This document shows, piece after piece, positions 15,821 to 24,885 of a stretch of 43,553 bases of DNA; position 1 is the stretch's first letter; every line of letters starts with the position of its first letter. This DNA comes from Methanothrix sp. (GTDB lineage: Archaea > Halobacteriota > Methanosarcinia > Methanotrichales > Methanotrichaceae). The position numbers and the translations under genes are program-made. The stretch is from positions 1 through 43,553 of the forward strand of contig JAGOLL010000010.1 in the NCBI GenBank assembly GCA_017994055.1, given 5' to 3'. The notes below the pieces were generated by a model. It saw nothing but the letters and a program-made list of their open reading frames with translations. It had not been told where the DNA came from and did no database searches.

Positions 15821-15832
15821 TCTATTTAACTA
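15821..15832 (-). promoter_or_regulatory. TATA box of the RNB-lipoprotein-queC operon
   Basis: Minus-strand AGTTAAATAGA lies about 35 bp before the RNB gene start, in the short gap after dph2. Confidence 0.4.
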
Positions 15833-15889
15833 TCTTCTCCCCCGGCCAAGATATTAGCCGGCTCGCCAGCTGCAGATGAACGGCCCGCT

Positions 15890-16969
15890 TCAATCCTCAA
15901 TCTCATCAAACCGGTAATCCTCCCATCCTCTCTCCCCCAGCAGCACCTCGAACTCGGGCGGGGTGAGAATGGGCACGGTATATTTGGCTGCATCATCCAG
16001 AGCCACCCGGGGGCAGGCGGTGGAGACTGCCGCCTGGACTCCCAGATTAAGCAGCCGGTCCGGCTCAATGTTGTCCAGGTAAACCAAGCTCATCTCCCGT
16101 CCACTGGCCTCGCCCCTGGCTTTGAGCTGGCGGGCCAGGGCCATTCTGCTCTGTCCCGGCTTCTTGGATACCAAAATGGCAAATCGCTTTGCTTCCCGGG
16201 CCCGGCATATGGCGGCATAGCGCCGGCGGAGCAGGGGATCGACATCGATCTCCGAGACCTCTTCGGTGAGGGGATCGACGGTCACAACCCGTTTTCCCGT
16301 GGCCAGAGCTATGCCCAGGGGATGAAAGCGGCCTGTGCCTAAAAAGAGAAACTCATCTACATCCAGGCCTCTGACCGAGCTGTAGCAGCATCCCAGTACC
16401 TGGCCGGGATGCCTGATCCTGCCTCCGGACGGACCGACGATAGCCTCTATGCCCTCCACCCGGAGGGCTTTCAGAGCCTCTTCCAACCTGTGGACATGCT
16501 GGATGGTGGTGGCAAGGCCTATCCTTCTCTCCCGCAGGGCGGAAACGGCCTTTTTTGCCGCCGATGAGAGAGAGCAGTCCATCCTGGCCTCAAGAAAGAT
16601 CGTCTTTTCATCTCCTTCTCCCAGCTCGGCATGGCCCAGGTGGAGCATCAGGTCAACCTCGCCGGCTAGAATCAGGTCCAGGTCGCAGGCCCCAAAGCAT
16701 GGATCCCCGGATATGACAACCTCCGCCCCGGTCAGATCCTCGATCTGTCTGGCCAGGACGGGAAGAAAGCGCTTCAGCCCCTCCGGAGACTGAAGGCCAA
16801 TCCTTCTCGCCCCGCTTTTTTGGATCAGATGCCGCGCCTTCTCCAGGTCCAGGTCATATCCGGACGACGCCCCTAGGGCACAGGATTTGCAGCCATTGGA
16901 TTTTGGCCGGATGCTATCGTCCGGGCCAGGGCCACCGCTAGAACCAGCGGTCAAGGGTACTCTGGCCAC
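15890..16969 (-). CDS. dph2: Diphthamide synthase Dph2 (ACP-histidine synthase)
   Basis: The 359-residue protein transfers the 3-amino-3-carboxypropyl group of S-adenosylmethionine to a histidine of elongation factor 2, the first step of diphthamide synthesis. The three cluster-binding cysteines are in DPCFGAC (Cys91), LGCCYSS (Cys195) and STACPR (Cys319); their 104- and 124-residue spacings match the archaeal enzyme. About 35 extra N-terminal residues, including a CKSC pair, precede the usual start. The gene overlaps the end of the FEN-1 gene by 32 nt, so the two are co-transcribed. Confidence 0.92.
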   Translation of the reverse strand: MARVPLTAGSSGGPGPDDSIRPKSNGCKSCALGASSGYDLDLEKARHLIQKSGARRIGLQSPEGLKRFLPVLARQIEDLTGAEVVISGDPCFGACDLDLILAGEVDLMLHLGHAELGEGDEKTIFLEARMDCSLSSAAKKAVSALRERRIGLATTIQHVHRLEEALKALRVEGIEAIVGPSGGRIRHPGQVLGCCYSSVRGLDVDEFLFLGTGRFHPLGIALATGKRVVTVDPLTEEVSEIDVDPLLRRRYAAICRAREAKRFAILVSKKPGQSRMALARQLKARGEASGREMSLVYLDNIEPDRLLNLGVQAAVSTACPRVALDDAAKYTVPILTPPEFEVLLGERGWEDYRFDEIED

Positions 16970-17948
16970 GCCGGTATGCCTCCTCTATCTTTTTAGCGGT
17001 CTTCTCCACCCGCTCTCTATCGAAATCCCTCTCCTCCACCAGAAATGAGACCACATCCTCTGTGCAGGGCTTTTTCATCTTGATCTCATAATCGTCTGTG
17101 ACGGGAGGATGGAGGAACAGCTCCCTGATCTCCTCTAAGCTCTCGATCCTCTCCTCCCTCCCGGCCAGGATGGTCTCCAGATCCCCCTTCTCCCGGATCA
17201 GCTTGAGAGCGGTCTTGGGCCCGACCCGATCCAGGCCGGAATTATAGTCCGTGCCGCACATTATGCCTATCTCCACCAGCTGCCTCTGACTGATGCCCAG
17301 CCTCTCCAGCTCCTCCTCCAGCCGGATCACCTCCGGCTCCACCTCCACATAGATGCTCTTTCGGGGCAGCTTTCTCTTGCCGGTTATGGCCAGGTTTCTC
17401 ACCACCCGTGGAGCGCCGAAGAGAAGGCTGTCGTAGTCCTGGCTGGCAACATGGTTTACATCTCCCTTGCGGGCCATGTAGGCCGCCTGTGCCTCGCCCT
17501 CCGAGGGAGCGGATATCACCGGCAGGCCGAGAGAGAGTATCAGCCTCCTTCCGTCCTCCAGGATCTCGGAGTTGATGCGGGAGGCGGCCTGGGCATACTT
17601 GAAGCCCTCCCGGCCCTCGGCAACGGCCTCCTGCCAGGCGGCCTGGGCCTTCTCTCTGATCTCCGTCCTGCCGGCGAGGGTCTCTCTTTTAAACGAAGGG
17701 GGCTCTCCGTCGAAGACGAAGGCCAGCTTGACTCCCTCCTCCAGCAGATTGGCGGTGCGGTAGAGCAGGCCGGAGAGATGGGATGTTACCCGGCCCTGGC
17801 GGTCCATAAGCGGCGTGCCGTCCTTCTGCCGGATTATGCTCAGAAACTGGTAGAGGGTATTGAAGGCATCAACCGCCACCCATCTTCCGGATAGATCCTT
17901 GATCTCGATTCTCTTTCGCTCCAGCAAGTCGCCCAGATCTACGCCCAT
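16938..17948 (-). CDS. fen: Flap endonuclease 1
   Basis: The 336-residue FEN-1 cuts 5' flaps in Okazaki fragment processing and repair. It has the N-domain (MGVDLGDLL, VAVDAFNTLYQFL, FVFDGEPPSFK), the I-domain (SEGEAQAAY, VASQDYDSLLFG, GTDYNSGLDRVGPKTAL) and all expected acidic metal ligands. The last residues QSTLDRWF (329-336) form a PCNA-binding box. It is transcribed ahead of dph2 with a 32-nt overlap and is divergent from the IscA-like gene across an 81-bp shared promoter region. Confidence 0.97.
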   Translation of the reverse strand: MGVDLGDLLERKRIEIKDLSGRWVAVDAFNTLYQFLSIIRQKDGTPLMDRQGRVTSHLSGLLYRTANLLEEGVKLAFVFDGEPPSFKRETLAGRTEIREKAQAAWQEAVAEGREGFKYAQAASRINSEILEDGRRLILSLGLPVISAPSEGEAQAAYMARKGDVNHVASQDYDSLLFGAPRVVRNLAITGKRKLPRKSIYVEVEPEVIRLEEELERLGISQRQLVEIGIMCGTDYNSGLDRVGPKTALKLIREKGDLETILAGREERIESLEEIRELFLHPPVTDDYEIKMKKPCTEDVVSFLVEERDFDRERVEKTAKKIEEAYRRGQSTLDRWF

Positions 17949-17974
17949 GGTAAGTCCTCTGCATCCTTCCCCCT

Positions 17975-17996
17975 GATAATAATATCTTTAAATATC
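17975..17996. promoter_or_regulatory. Divergent promoter between fen and the IscA-like gene
   Basis: The AT-rich core ATAATAATATCTTTAAATAT offers TATA elements in both directions. CTTTAAATAT on the plus strand lies about 40 bp before the IscA-like ATG, and TTTAAAGATATT on the minus strand lies about 35 bp before the fen start. Confidence 0.45.
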
Positions 17997-18029
17997 AGCT
18001 GGAAGTAGACATGAGTTGGAGTATAGCCT

Positions 18030-18410
18030 ATGATTGAGATCACCGAAGCAGCAGCTAATATGATCAAGCAGAGCCTGGTTGAGGGCAAAGTGCTAAAGAT
18101 GTTTTTGGCGGGGATTGATGGCAGCGGCGCGACTTACGGCCTGGGCCTGGGTGAAGCGGAAGAGGGGGATCAGATCTTTGAGAGCCGGGGGGTTAGGATC
18201 TACATGAGCGCCAAGGATGCGGAGCTGCTGGGGGAGACCATAATCGATTATATCGACGATGAGGAGTTGGGAACGGGTTTCATCATCCGCGGTCCGGAGG
18301 ATGTGGTAGACGGATGCTCTTCCTGCGCCAATGCCGAAGCCTGTGATCACGATCACGATAGCTGCGATCATGATCACAGCCACGGGGGCTGTGGGTGCGG
18401 CCACAGCTAG
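18030..18410 (+). CDS. IscA/HesB-like protein with a His/Cys-rich metal tail
   Basis: The 126-residue protein begins like Fe-S biogenesis proteins of the HesB/IscA fold (MIEITEAAANMIKQ, later GTGFIIRGPE). The usual C-terminal CxC ligands are replaced by a 32-residue tail rich in Cys, His and Asp (CSSCANAEAC, then CDHDHDSCDHDHSHGGCGCG). The tail is a likely metal-binding or metal-storage segment. The protein could be a cluster carrier or a metal chaperone; the sequence does not decide. Monocistronic, with a T-run right after the stop. Confidence 0.75.
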   Translation: MIEITEAAANMIKQSLVEGKVLKMFLAGIDGSGATYGLGLGEAEEGDQIFESRGVRIYMSAKDAELLGETIIDYIDDEELGTGFIIRGPEDVVDGCSSCANAEACDHDHDSCDHDHSHGGCGCGHS

Positions 18411-18424
18411 TTTTTTTTTTAAAA
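18411..18424 (+). terminator. Poly-T terminator
   Basis: Ten T residues follow the TAG of the IscA-like gene directly (18411-18420), the typical archaeal oligo-T termination signal. The A/T run that follows (AAAATTTT) would also stop the convergent dtdA transcript, although that gene ends 28 bp further on. Confidence 0.6.
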
Positions 18425-18452
18425 TTTTCATCCAACTGATTTAATTTCATCT

Positions 18453-19259
18453 TCAGGCCAGTGGGTACCGTTCCCGAATCTCTCTGCCCCTGAGCACAGG
18501 AAGATCCATCTCTGCCAATAGCCCCTCCAATCTCCTTCTCTCCGGAGAGCGGAGAGACTTCCTGTCGAAATAGGCATAAGCCGCCCCGGATTTCTGGCGC
18601 GCCTCTTCCAGCATATCCAGATTCAATTTTTCAGTCTGGTAATTGGAGAAGAGATGGCCAAAGGCCGCCGAAGACTGGAATAAAAGATCGGTCTGCCGGG
18701 CCACATAATGTCCTCCTCCCAGCCCCAGGAAAACCGGAGCAGCCTCTTCTTCCAGAGCTAAAATTGCCCCTGCCACCGCTCTTCCGGCCCGGGGGTCCCG
18801 CCACTGCTCCTCGGTGCTACCGATCTCGGCAAAGAAGCAGGGAGTTCTGACATCAGCCGGACCGTGGTGGGTGGCCTCGGCAGATATAGCAAAGCCTGGA
18901 AGGGCCATATGACGCAAATTATGAAGAAAAGAGCGCAGGGCGAGAGGGGCAGCAGCAGCGAAGCTGAACTGTGCCTCATCCATAAACCCGGTGAAATGGC
19001 CTCCCATCCAGGGCAATGCCGATTTTGCTTCATGGCGGCTGGCAAAGACTATCAACTCCGGCTCCAGGCCCAGTGAGGCCAGCTTCTCTTCCAGGCATTG
19101 CAGTCTGCTCTGCCTGCCCTCATGGACCATCAGTCGCCACCGGCCGGAGGATATGTAATCTTTGCCAGCCTCCCAATCCAGCATCTCAAGGAGACGCTCA
19201 AAAATATTGAGGCTTGCCGGGTCGGCCCGGGAGCAGACCACGGCAATCTCGCCCTTCAA
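18453..19259 (-). CDS. dtdA: D-aminoacyl-tRNA deacylase DtdA
   Basis: The 268-residue protein matches the archaeal/plant (GEK1-like) deacylase that removes D-amino acids from tRNA. Recognisable segments are AVVCSRADPASLNI, FASRHEA, SAEATHHGP, FAEIGSTEEQW and GLGGGHYVARQTDLL. The start is TTG at 19257-19259, immediately after the winged-helix gene's stop, so the two are probably co-transcribed. Length is typical. Confidence 0.9.
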   Translation of the reverse strand: MKGEIAVVCSRADPASLNIFERLLEMLDWEAGKDYISSGRWRLMVHEGRQSRLQCLEEKLASLGLEPELIVFASRHEAKSALPWMGGHFTGFMDEAQFSFAAAAPLALRSFLHNLRHMALPGFAISAEATHHGPADVRTPCFFAEIGSTEEQWRDPRAGRAVAGAILALEEEAAPVFLGLGGGHYVARQTDLLFQSSAAFGHLFSNYQTEKLNLDMLEEARQKSGAAYAYFDRKSLRSPERRRLEGLLAEMDLPVLRGREIRERYPLA

Positions 19260-19262
19260 TAT

Positions 19263-20324
19263 TCAGATCTCCTTGTCGATATCCAGCATCTTGGCTACCA
19301 TGGGGGCATAATCGATCTTGCTCGCTTTAATCTCTGTCAGAGGCATGATCACCAGCATGGGCCGCTCTTTGATCAGCCCCTTTTCCGAGAGGGCCCGCAG
19401 TTCCCTGTCCATGCGGCTCTTCAGGTCGGGGTAGCCTGTGGAAAGAAAAGCGCCGAAGATCTCGCCGGGCTGAAGATAGCTGTACAGGGGGGCGCCTATC
19501 CTGCGGAATGCCTGATAGACGGCAGAGAGATCCTCACGATCGTGGCCATGCCTGATGCTCACATGATAAAAGGACATCAGCTCACAGCAGACCTTCTGCC
19601 AGTCCACGTATGCCTCCCGAGATAAGAGCCCGCTCTGAAAGAATTTGGTCCTCTTTCCAGAGATGGTGGGACGGGATATTCCGGTTCGGCGGGACAGCTC
19701 CAGATCGGAGAGCATGGGGTATTTAACAAAGGCATAGAGGGTCAGCTTATCCTTCTCTGTGAGGCGTCCTTCCTCGTTCAAGGCCTCTTTAGGCGGCATG
19801 ACCTGGACGGGAAGATCGGATCGGCTCAACTCGAAGAGGCCGTCTACAGCCATAGCCGCATCAGCCGAGTAGCTGGAAACCTGGAATGGATAATGGAAGT
19901 ACTGAATATCCTCCACAAAGTCGTTGCGGTAGTACTCATCGATGATGGGATCGAAGTTCACCCGAAAGTCGGTCAGGCTGCGAGAGTAGAAGGTTGAGAC
20001 CGAATCGGTATCTGTAGCAGTGTGCGATACGCAATTGGGATGATTGACCCATCTCTGGTAAGGAGGAGACAGCCGCCTTACCTCAAAAGGCGCAGTCGGA
20101 CTGTACTTAACGAACACTGAGGTCAGGATTTCGGCACCGACAGCCTCTCCGGATGGAACATTTAGAAGTTTTATAAGCTTCCAGTCCCTAAACTTTCTTT
20201 TGCTCTTGAATATGGTGGAGCGATCAACGCCTATGTTTGAAGCGAGATCTATGTCGCTGAGCCCCGGATATCTGGCAAGACCGTAAAGAACCAACCTCTC
20301 CTTTGATGTCAATTTTAGCTGCAT
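19263..20324 (-). CDS. Regulator with two tandem winged-helix units
   Basis: The 353-residue protein contains two copies of a winged helix-turn-helix plus ligand-like domain. The first HTH reads LSDIDLASNIGVDRSTIF (residues 22-39); the second, just past the middle, reads LSDLELSRRTGISRPTIS. Both are preceded by a similar helix (RLVLYGLARYPG and KLTLYAFVKYPM), so the protein arose by internal duplication. It is probably a DNA-binding transcription regulator that binds pseudo-symmetric sites as a monomer or dimer. The target is unknown. The gene is near-leaderless, with TATA boxes at 20341-20360, and is followed after 3 nt by dtdA. Confidence 0.72.
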   Translation of the reverse strand: MQLKLTSKERLVLYGLARYPGLSDIDLASNIGVDRSTIFKSKRKFRDWKLIKLLNVPSGEAVGAEILTSVFVKYSPTAPFEVRRLSPPYQRWVNHPNCVSHTATDTDSVSTFYSRSLTDFRVNFDPIIDEYYRNDFVEDIQYFHYPFQVSSYSADAAMAVDGLFELSRSDLPVQVMPPKEALNEEGRLTEKDKLTLYAFVKYPMLSDLELSRRTGISRPTISGKRTKFFQSGLLSREAYVDWQKVCCELMSFYHVSIRHGHDREDLSAVYQAFRRIGAPLYSYLQPGEIFGAFLSTGYPDLKSRMDRELRALSEKGLIKERPMLVIMPLTEIKASKIDYAPMVAKMLDIDKEI

Positions 20325-20340
20325 TCGTATATCATATACA

Positions 20341-20360
20341 TTTTATAAGTATTTATAGGT
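20341..20360 (-). promoter_or_regulatory. Twin TATA boxes of the winged-helix regulator gene
   Basis: Minus-strand CCTATAAATA (20351-20360) and ACTTATAAAA (20341-20350) stand 20-35 bp before the ATG. They give leaderless or near-leaderless transcripts. The 130-bp gap around them (20325-20454) holds no gene. Confidence 0.55.
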
Positions 20361-20454
20361 TGCTTAATCTTATATTTTCGGATATATCCATCCTTCATAT
20401 GCTAGCATCAAGAGATGATCTTTTCCAAATATAACCAACCAACCGCAGACTGCA

Positions 20455-21036
20455 CTAAAGCTCCTCTGAGCCGATGCCAAATGGCAGAGGAACATAATCA
20501 TATTTTCGAAGAGAAAAGGGACTATCATGGCCCGGAATCACAATATCCGCCATCTCCATTATTCTGAGCATGCTGGCCAGGGCCAGGTCGTGATCTGTAT
20601 GCAGAGCGGGGGGGACTTTTTTTAGAAAATTGCCCATAGTCGGAAGGGCGTCGCCGGCTATTACAACTGTCTCATCCGCCTGCACCACCAATGAGATGCT
20701 GTCCGGGCTATGGCCGGGAGTGGCTATGGCCAGAACTCCCGGTGCTATAATCTCTCCATCCTCCGCCTTCAGAATCCTGGCCTGGGAGAAGAGATGGTTG
20801 TTGCCGCAGTGATCGGCATGGCTGTGGGTATTGACCAGGATATCAACCTCCTCCGGCCTGATCCGCAGCCTCTCCAGGGTCTTGAGGACAGACTCCTCCT
20901 CGCCTTTCTGGCCGCTGTCCACAACGATCTTGCAGCCCTGGCTTATGATCAGGGTAGAGGAGGATCGGGCGTCCAGTATTGCGCCATTCTCGTCCCTCTT
21001 TATCGATCCGGGCTTGAGCAGATAGACTGCGGGCAT
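20455..21036 (-). CDS. Metallo-beta-lactamase-fold hydrolase
   Basis: The 193-residue protein shows the MBL metal-binding motif NTHSHADHCGN (HxHxDH), then ATPGHSPDSIS and VIAGDALPTM with a late GHDSPF. This is a minimal hydrolase of the glyoxalase II-like type; its substrate cannot be read from the sequence. It follows purB by 27 bp on the same strand and is probably co-transcribed with it. Confidence 0.85.
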   Translation of the reverse strand: MPAVYLLKPGSIKRDENGAILDARSSSTLIISQGCKIVVDSGQKGEEESVLKTLERLRIRPEEVDILVNTHSHADHCGNNHLFSQARILKAEDGEIIAPGVLAIATPGHSPDSISLVVQADETVVIAGDALPTMGNFLKKVPPALHTDHDLALASMLRIMEMADIVIPGHDSPFSLRKYDYVPLPFGIGSEEL

Positions 21037-21063
21037 AATGGGGGAATTCGTTTCTCCTCCGGC

Positions 21064-22407
21064 TCAGTCCAGATAGAGCCGGTGCAGCTTCTGGTAGAGC
21101 CTCTCCACCTGATATACCGCGGTTCCTATGTACTGGTGGGGGTCGAGCAGAGATGAGATCTGTTCCGCGGTAAGGTGCTGCATAACCATGCTGCTGTCCA
21201 GGAGCACATCAGCTAGCTCCCTCTTCTCTTCGAAGGCGATCATAGAGCTCTGGCGCATGATCTCATGGGCCTGCTGGCGGCCTACGCCCTTTTTGGCCAG
21301 CTCCACCATCACATTCTCGGCCATATTCAGGCCGCGCAGCAGGGTCAGGTTTCTCTCGATGTTCTCTTTTCGGAGGGTCAGCCGCTCCAGGGTGCGGATG
21401 GCCAGGGTGATGAGATGGTCGGTGAAGATGAAGGCCTCGGGGAAGACTATGCGCTCACAGCTGCTGTTGGTCAGATCCCTCTCATCCCAGAGGGGGATGT
21501 TCTCGAAGGCGGGAGTGAGCTGGGCCCGGACGATGCGTGAGAGGCCGCAGATCTGCTCTGATTTGATGGGATTTCTCTTATGGGGCATGGTAGAGGAGCC
21601 TACCTGCTTTTTGCCGAAGCCCTCCTCCACCTCCGCTATCTCCGTCCTCTGAAGAGTTCGCATCTCCACGAATATCTTGTCCAGGCTGGATGCCACCAAT
21701 GCCATCCAGCAGACGAGCTCGGCGTGCCTGTCGCGCTGAACCACCTGGTTGGATACGTCCACCTCGAATAGGCCTAAATGCTGCATGACCTGAGTCTGGA
21801 TCTCCATTCCCTTCTCGCCATAGGCGGCCTGGGTGCCCACTGCACCGCTCATCTTTCCCACGGCGGCACGGGGGCGGAGTTGCTGAAGGCGCTCGATGTG
21901 CCGCCCGATTTCCGAGGCCCAGATGGCAAAGCGCAGGCCATAGGTGGTGGGAACTGCAATCTGGCCGTGGGTCCTGCCGGCGCAGACCAGGCTCTTGTTA
22001 TCCAGGGCTTTTTCCATCAAGAGGGAGAGCAGAGCCTTGAGCTTGGGCTCCAGGATATCCAGGGAGGCCTTGATCTGCAGGCCTGTAGCTGTGTCCAGGA
22101 TGTCATTGGATGTGGCTCCCAGATGGATCCACTCCCCGAAATTGGGGCTCTCTTCCGCCAGGGCCAGGACGGTGGCCATCATATCGTGCCCGATCTCGTC
22201 CTCGATCTCCTTGGCTCGCTCCGGGCGGGTGGACTCTGCTGCCGCAGCGATCTCCGCCGCTGCACCGGCGGGAATCATGCCCAGCTCTTCCTCCGCTCGT
22301 GCCAGGGCCGCCTCTACCCGAAAGAGGCAGCGCAGACGGAAGTCCTCTTCCCAGATGGCCTTCATCTCTTTGGTTCCGTATCGAAATTCAATGGGGTGAA
22401 TGGACAT
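21064..22407 (-). CDS. purB: Adenylosuccinate lyase
   Basis: The 447-residue enzyme acts twice in purine synthesis (SAICAR to AICAR, and adenylosuccinate to AMP). It shows the fumarase/ASL superfamily signature GSSTMPHKRNPIKSE with the catalytic Ser loop, plus HLGATSNDILDTAT and CAGRTHGQIAVPT. The length is normal. The first gene of a likely two-gene unit with the MBL hydrolase. Confidence 0.96.
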   Translation of the reverse strand: MSIHPIEFRYGTKEMKAIWEEDFRLRCLFRVEAALARAEEELGMIPAGAAAEIAAAAESTRPERAKEIEDEIGHDMMATVLALAEESPNFGEWIHLGATSNDILDTATGLQIKASLDILEPKLKALLSLLMEKALDNKSLVCAGRTHGQIAVPTTYGLRFAIWASEIGRHIERLQQLRPRAAVGKMSGAVGTQAAYGEKGMEIQTQVMQHLGLFEVDVSNQVVQRDRHAELVCWMALVASSLDKIFVEMRTLQRTEIAEVEEGFGKKQVGSSTMPHKRNPIKSEQICGLSRIVRAQLTPAFENIPLWDERDLTNSSCERIVFPEAFIFTDHLITLAIRTLERLTLRKENIERNLTLLRGLNMAENVMVELAKKGVGRQQAHEIMRQSSMIAFEEKRELADVLLDSSMVMQHLTAEQISSLLDPHQYIGTAVYQVERLYQKLHRLYLD

Positions 22408-22664
22408 GGTGGGGACAATGGCAGGAGGGGTTGATGAGCTTTTGGTTCATAGCTTGGAGGAGGTGGTCATCCAGAAAGAGGATCTATAATAGCAATGATA
22501 TAATTATCAAAAAGAATCCAGGCTTGAAAGCCGATTCTCCTTATTTGTTTAAGGATTGAAGTGGGCTGCAAGCTGCATAAGCTTCAAGTAATCATCTGCT
22601 CTGCGTATCTGTCATTCAGTCGCTCTAGCCCTTTGTCCTTCGGTCTCTTAGCCTTGGGTTGTGA

Positions 22665-24695
22665 TCATAACCCGTCTTGTGTGTTGGTTGTAGTTCGTAC
22701 TTGTTCTTCATGTGCCCGAATCACCATTAAGGGATCGGCACCGTGCACCAGATATGCCAGTTCCTTGGGCAATTTCGCCTCTTTGTACGTGCACAGAGGG
22801 TGAATCTCGATGCCATCGATCCCCTTGTGATTAAAGGCAATGCGCCACTCCTTTTCTACCCAAGCAGAAGCCATCGCCGCCTTCGACCAGAAAAGAAGAA
22901 GTTGGTCGGACTCCAGCACCATTTCGGGCAGAAGTTCTCGCCACTTTGCATTCGGACGCATGGATATGCAGTCTAGAAAAACTTGAAGACCACAATGGAT
23001 CTCTAGGGTTGCAACTCGGTCGAGCACACGAGGCCGATCCTCCGACGCATAGGACGCGAACGCAGTCCGGGGCGAAGTCACTGTTCTTTTCTGCAGTTCA
23101 TCGGAGGATTTGCTGGAGACCTCCAACGGCATCCATATACGCTTGAGCCGAAGATTCTCCACATAAACATCAAATTTAAGGTCACGGGATCCAGTCGCCT
23201 CATTGCCGACATTCACGCGGAAGTCGAGAATATGCATCTCTCCTCCCCATTCAAATTCGTCCTCTTCGGGATCGACGATCAAGTCATTGCCATACACCTT
23301 CACCTTCACATGAGCCCCGATTTTCCAATTAGTGCGTACTGCGTCCAGTCGGTGCATTGCCTTAGGGTCCAACTCGCTAATCTGTTTAGTCACCTCAGCT
23401 TCGAGGTCTGGATGATAAGCGACAAAATGGGCAGCGAAGCTCGAACCGGGAGCTACGGCCTTGGGAGCGGAGGCGCCAAGACGAACCGGGGTTCTGCGTG
23501 CGGAGTCTGAAGACCGCCAAACTATTGTGGAGTCAAAGCACTCGTCCTTGAAAGCGGCGTCTGATGTTCTGCGTGCGGAGTCCAAAGACCGCTCAACTAT
23601 TGCTCCTGCAGGGAGCAAATCTCTAATCTTTTGCCAGATACCAGAGATAACGAGTGCCTCTTTGCGCGCAAGCGTCTGTTCTTCCACGCTTGCTGTCTTG
23701 GACAATGTCCGAGAAGTGCCGGGAGTGTGACCAAGGATAAATTCCTTTGTCCACTCCATGCTACACTTATCAAATAATGACGGGGACTCGAACCGGATAT
23801 ATCTCAGCATAAGGTCCTTGGTTGGCAGACCGTCGCTCGGCATTGTTTGATCGAATGACTTTTCTTGCCAGACGATTTTTATCCAAATTTGCGCTTCACC
23901 GCCTGATGAAATCGGAACATCGGCCAGTTGAGTTGAAAATTCTTGGGCAACATCATCGACTATAACAGAAACACTCAGACTTGCGGAGGTACTCAGATCG
24001 CGAAAGTCCGTTGCATCCAAATTTAAATCTAAGAGTACCTTACCGATATCAAGCAGGTTCTTTACTTTGAGCTGGGGCGCGAAGGGAAGTACGAGCTCGA
24101 TCGGAGTCCGGTTATTGGTCAGCACGACTTTGAAATCAGCCTTATCGATCTGAGCTGCAAACTCGGCCACATACTTCGGGTAGTATCGAGCATCTTCGAA
24201 TGCCTTCTTAACGACATCTTTCGAGACGATAATTCTGTATTCGAACCAGTTATCTACAATGCGCGGGTACTCGGAGCACAGGCGATTCCAGGTCGCTGGA
24301 CCTAAGAAACCAACTTCTTCCGATGCGATTTGAAGCTTACGTATTCGATCTTTAATGATATCCATTCCATCTTTAGAGTATTCTGCGTTCGTAGCAATGC
24401 TGTACCTTTGCCACCTCAGTTTATCACGATGTTGTGCCGCCTTTTCGAGGGAGGCTACTGTTCTATCGACTGAAAGGGTATCACTGCTCGGCTCATCAAC
24501 GGCATGACAGCAGTATGCAGATCCGGTTGTCTGATCTAGAAGATCAATGCCATATTCATTGGAGTCCATGCGAACGATGCTGCTGGACGGGAAAACTGTT
24601 GATAAAAATTCATGGCATAAGCTTATCCAGACCTCTTGAAAATTATGAGCAGAAGGGCTAAATCTCGCATATCTGGCCGAAAGCTCAAATTGCAT
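22665..24695 (-). CDS. TIR-domain protein with a possible nuclease-like N-terminus
   Basis: The protein has 676 residues. The C-terminal part (about 543-662) is a TIR-like domain: FASYASEDRPRV, GLQVFLDC, ESDQLLLFWSKAAMASAWVE and KEW, with a candidate catalytic Glu at 614 or 616. The first 110 residues (GIDLLDQTTGSAYCCHAV, later RWQRYSIATN) resemble the D-x(n)-QCK layout of restriction-endonuclease-like domains, although the Gln-Cys-Lys itself is not kept. The middle holds beta-rich sequence and a 25-residue duplication. Prokaryotic TIR proteins often consume NAD+ in phage defence. Codon use is less GC-rich than in neighbours, suggesting transfer. Function is inferred. Confidence 0.68.
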   Translation of the reverse strand: MQFELSARYARFSPSAHNFQEVWISLCHEFLSTVFPSSSIVRMDSNEYGIDLLDQTTGSAYCCHAVDEPSSDTLSVDRTVASLEKAAQHRDKLRWQRYSIATNAEYSKDGMDIIKDRIRKLQIASEEVGFLGPATWNRLCSEYPRIVDNWFEYRIIVSKDVVKKAFEDARYYPKYVAEFAAQIDKADFKVVLTNNRTPIELVLPFAPQLKVKNLLDIGKVLLDLNLDATDFRDLSTSASLSVSVIVDDVAQEFSTQLADVPISSGGEAQIWIKIVWQEKSFDQTMPSDGLPTKDLMLRYIRFESPSLFDKCSMEWTKEFILGHTPGTSRTLSKTASVEEQTLARKEALVISGIWQKIRDLLPAGAIVERSLDSARRTSDAAFKDECFDSTIVWRSSDSARRTPVRLGASAPKAVAPGSSFAAHFVAYHPDLEAEVTKQISELDPKAMHRLDAVRTNWKIGAHVKVKVYGNDLIVDPEEDEFEWGGEMHILDFRVNVGNEATGSRDLKFDVYVENLRLKRIWMPLEVSSKSSDELQKRTVTSPRTAFASYASEDRPRVLDRVATLEIHCGLQVFLDCISMRPNAKWRELLPEMVLESDQLLLFWSKAAMASAWVEKEWRIAFNHKGIDGIEIHPLCTYKEAKLPKELAYLVHGADPLMVIRAHEEQVRTTTNTQDGL
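23491..23602. repeat. 37-bp direct repeat, 75-bp period, inside the TIR gene
   Basis: Two near-identical 37-bp blocks occupy 23491-23527 and 23566-23602, both containing TTCTGCGTGCGGAGTC and AACTATTG. The 75-bp period is 25 codons, so the protein carries a 25-residue tandem duplication (the SARRT motif appears twice). Confidence 0.8.
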
Positions 24696-24885
24696 AGTCT
24701 ACCTCCTCATGTATGAAATCGTACAACTTTAAGAAGTTGCTGTTCGATGCTCAATAGTTATGCCATCTCTATGGATTGGCTCATCCCTGCCATTATCTAT
24801 AATCGTAGAAAGGTGGAGCGGAAAAAGCCAGAGGATGGGGGATCTTCCTATGCTCTTGCATTATGTCCCTGCAAAAAGCTCCTCC

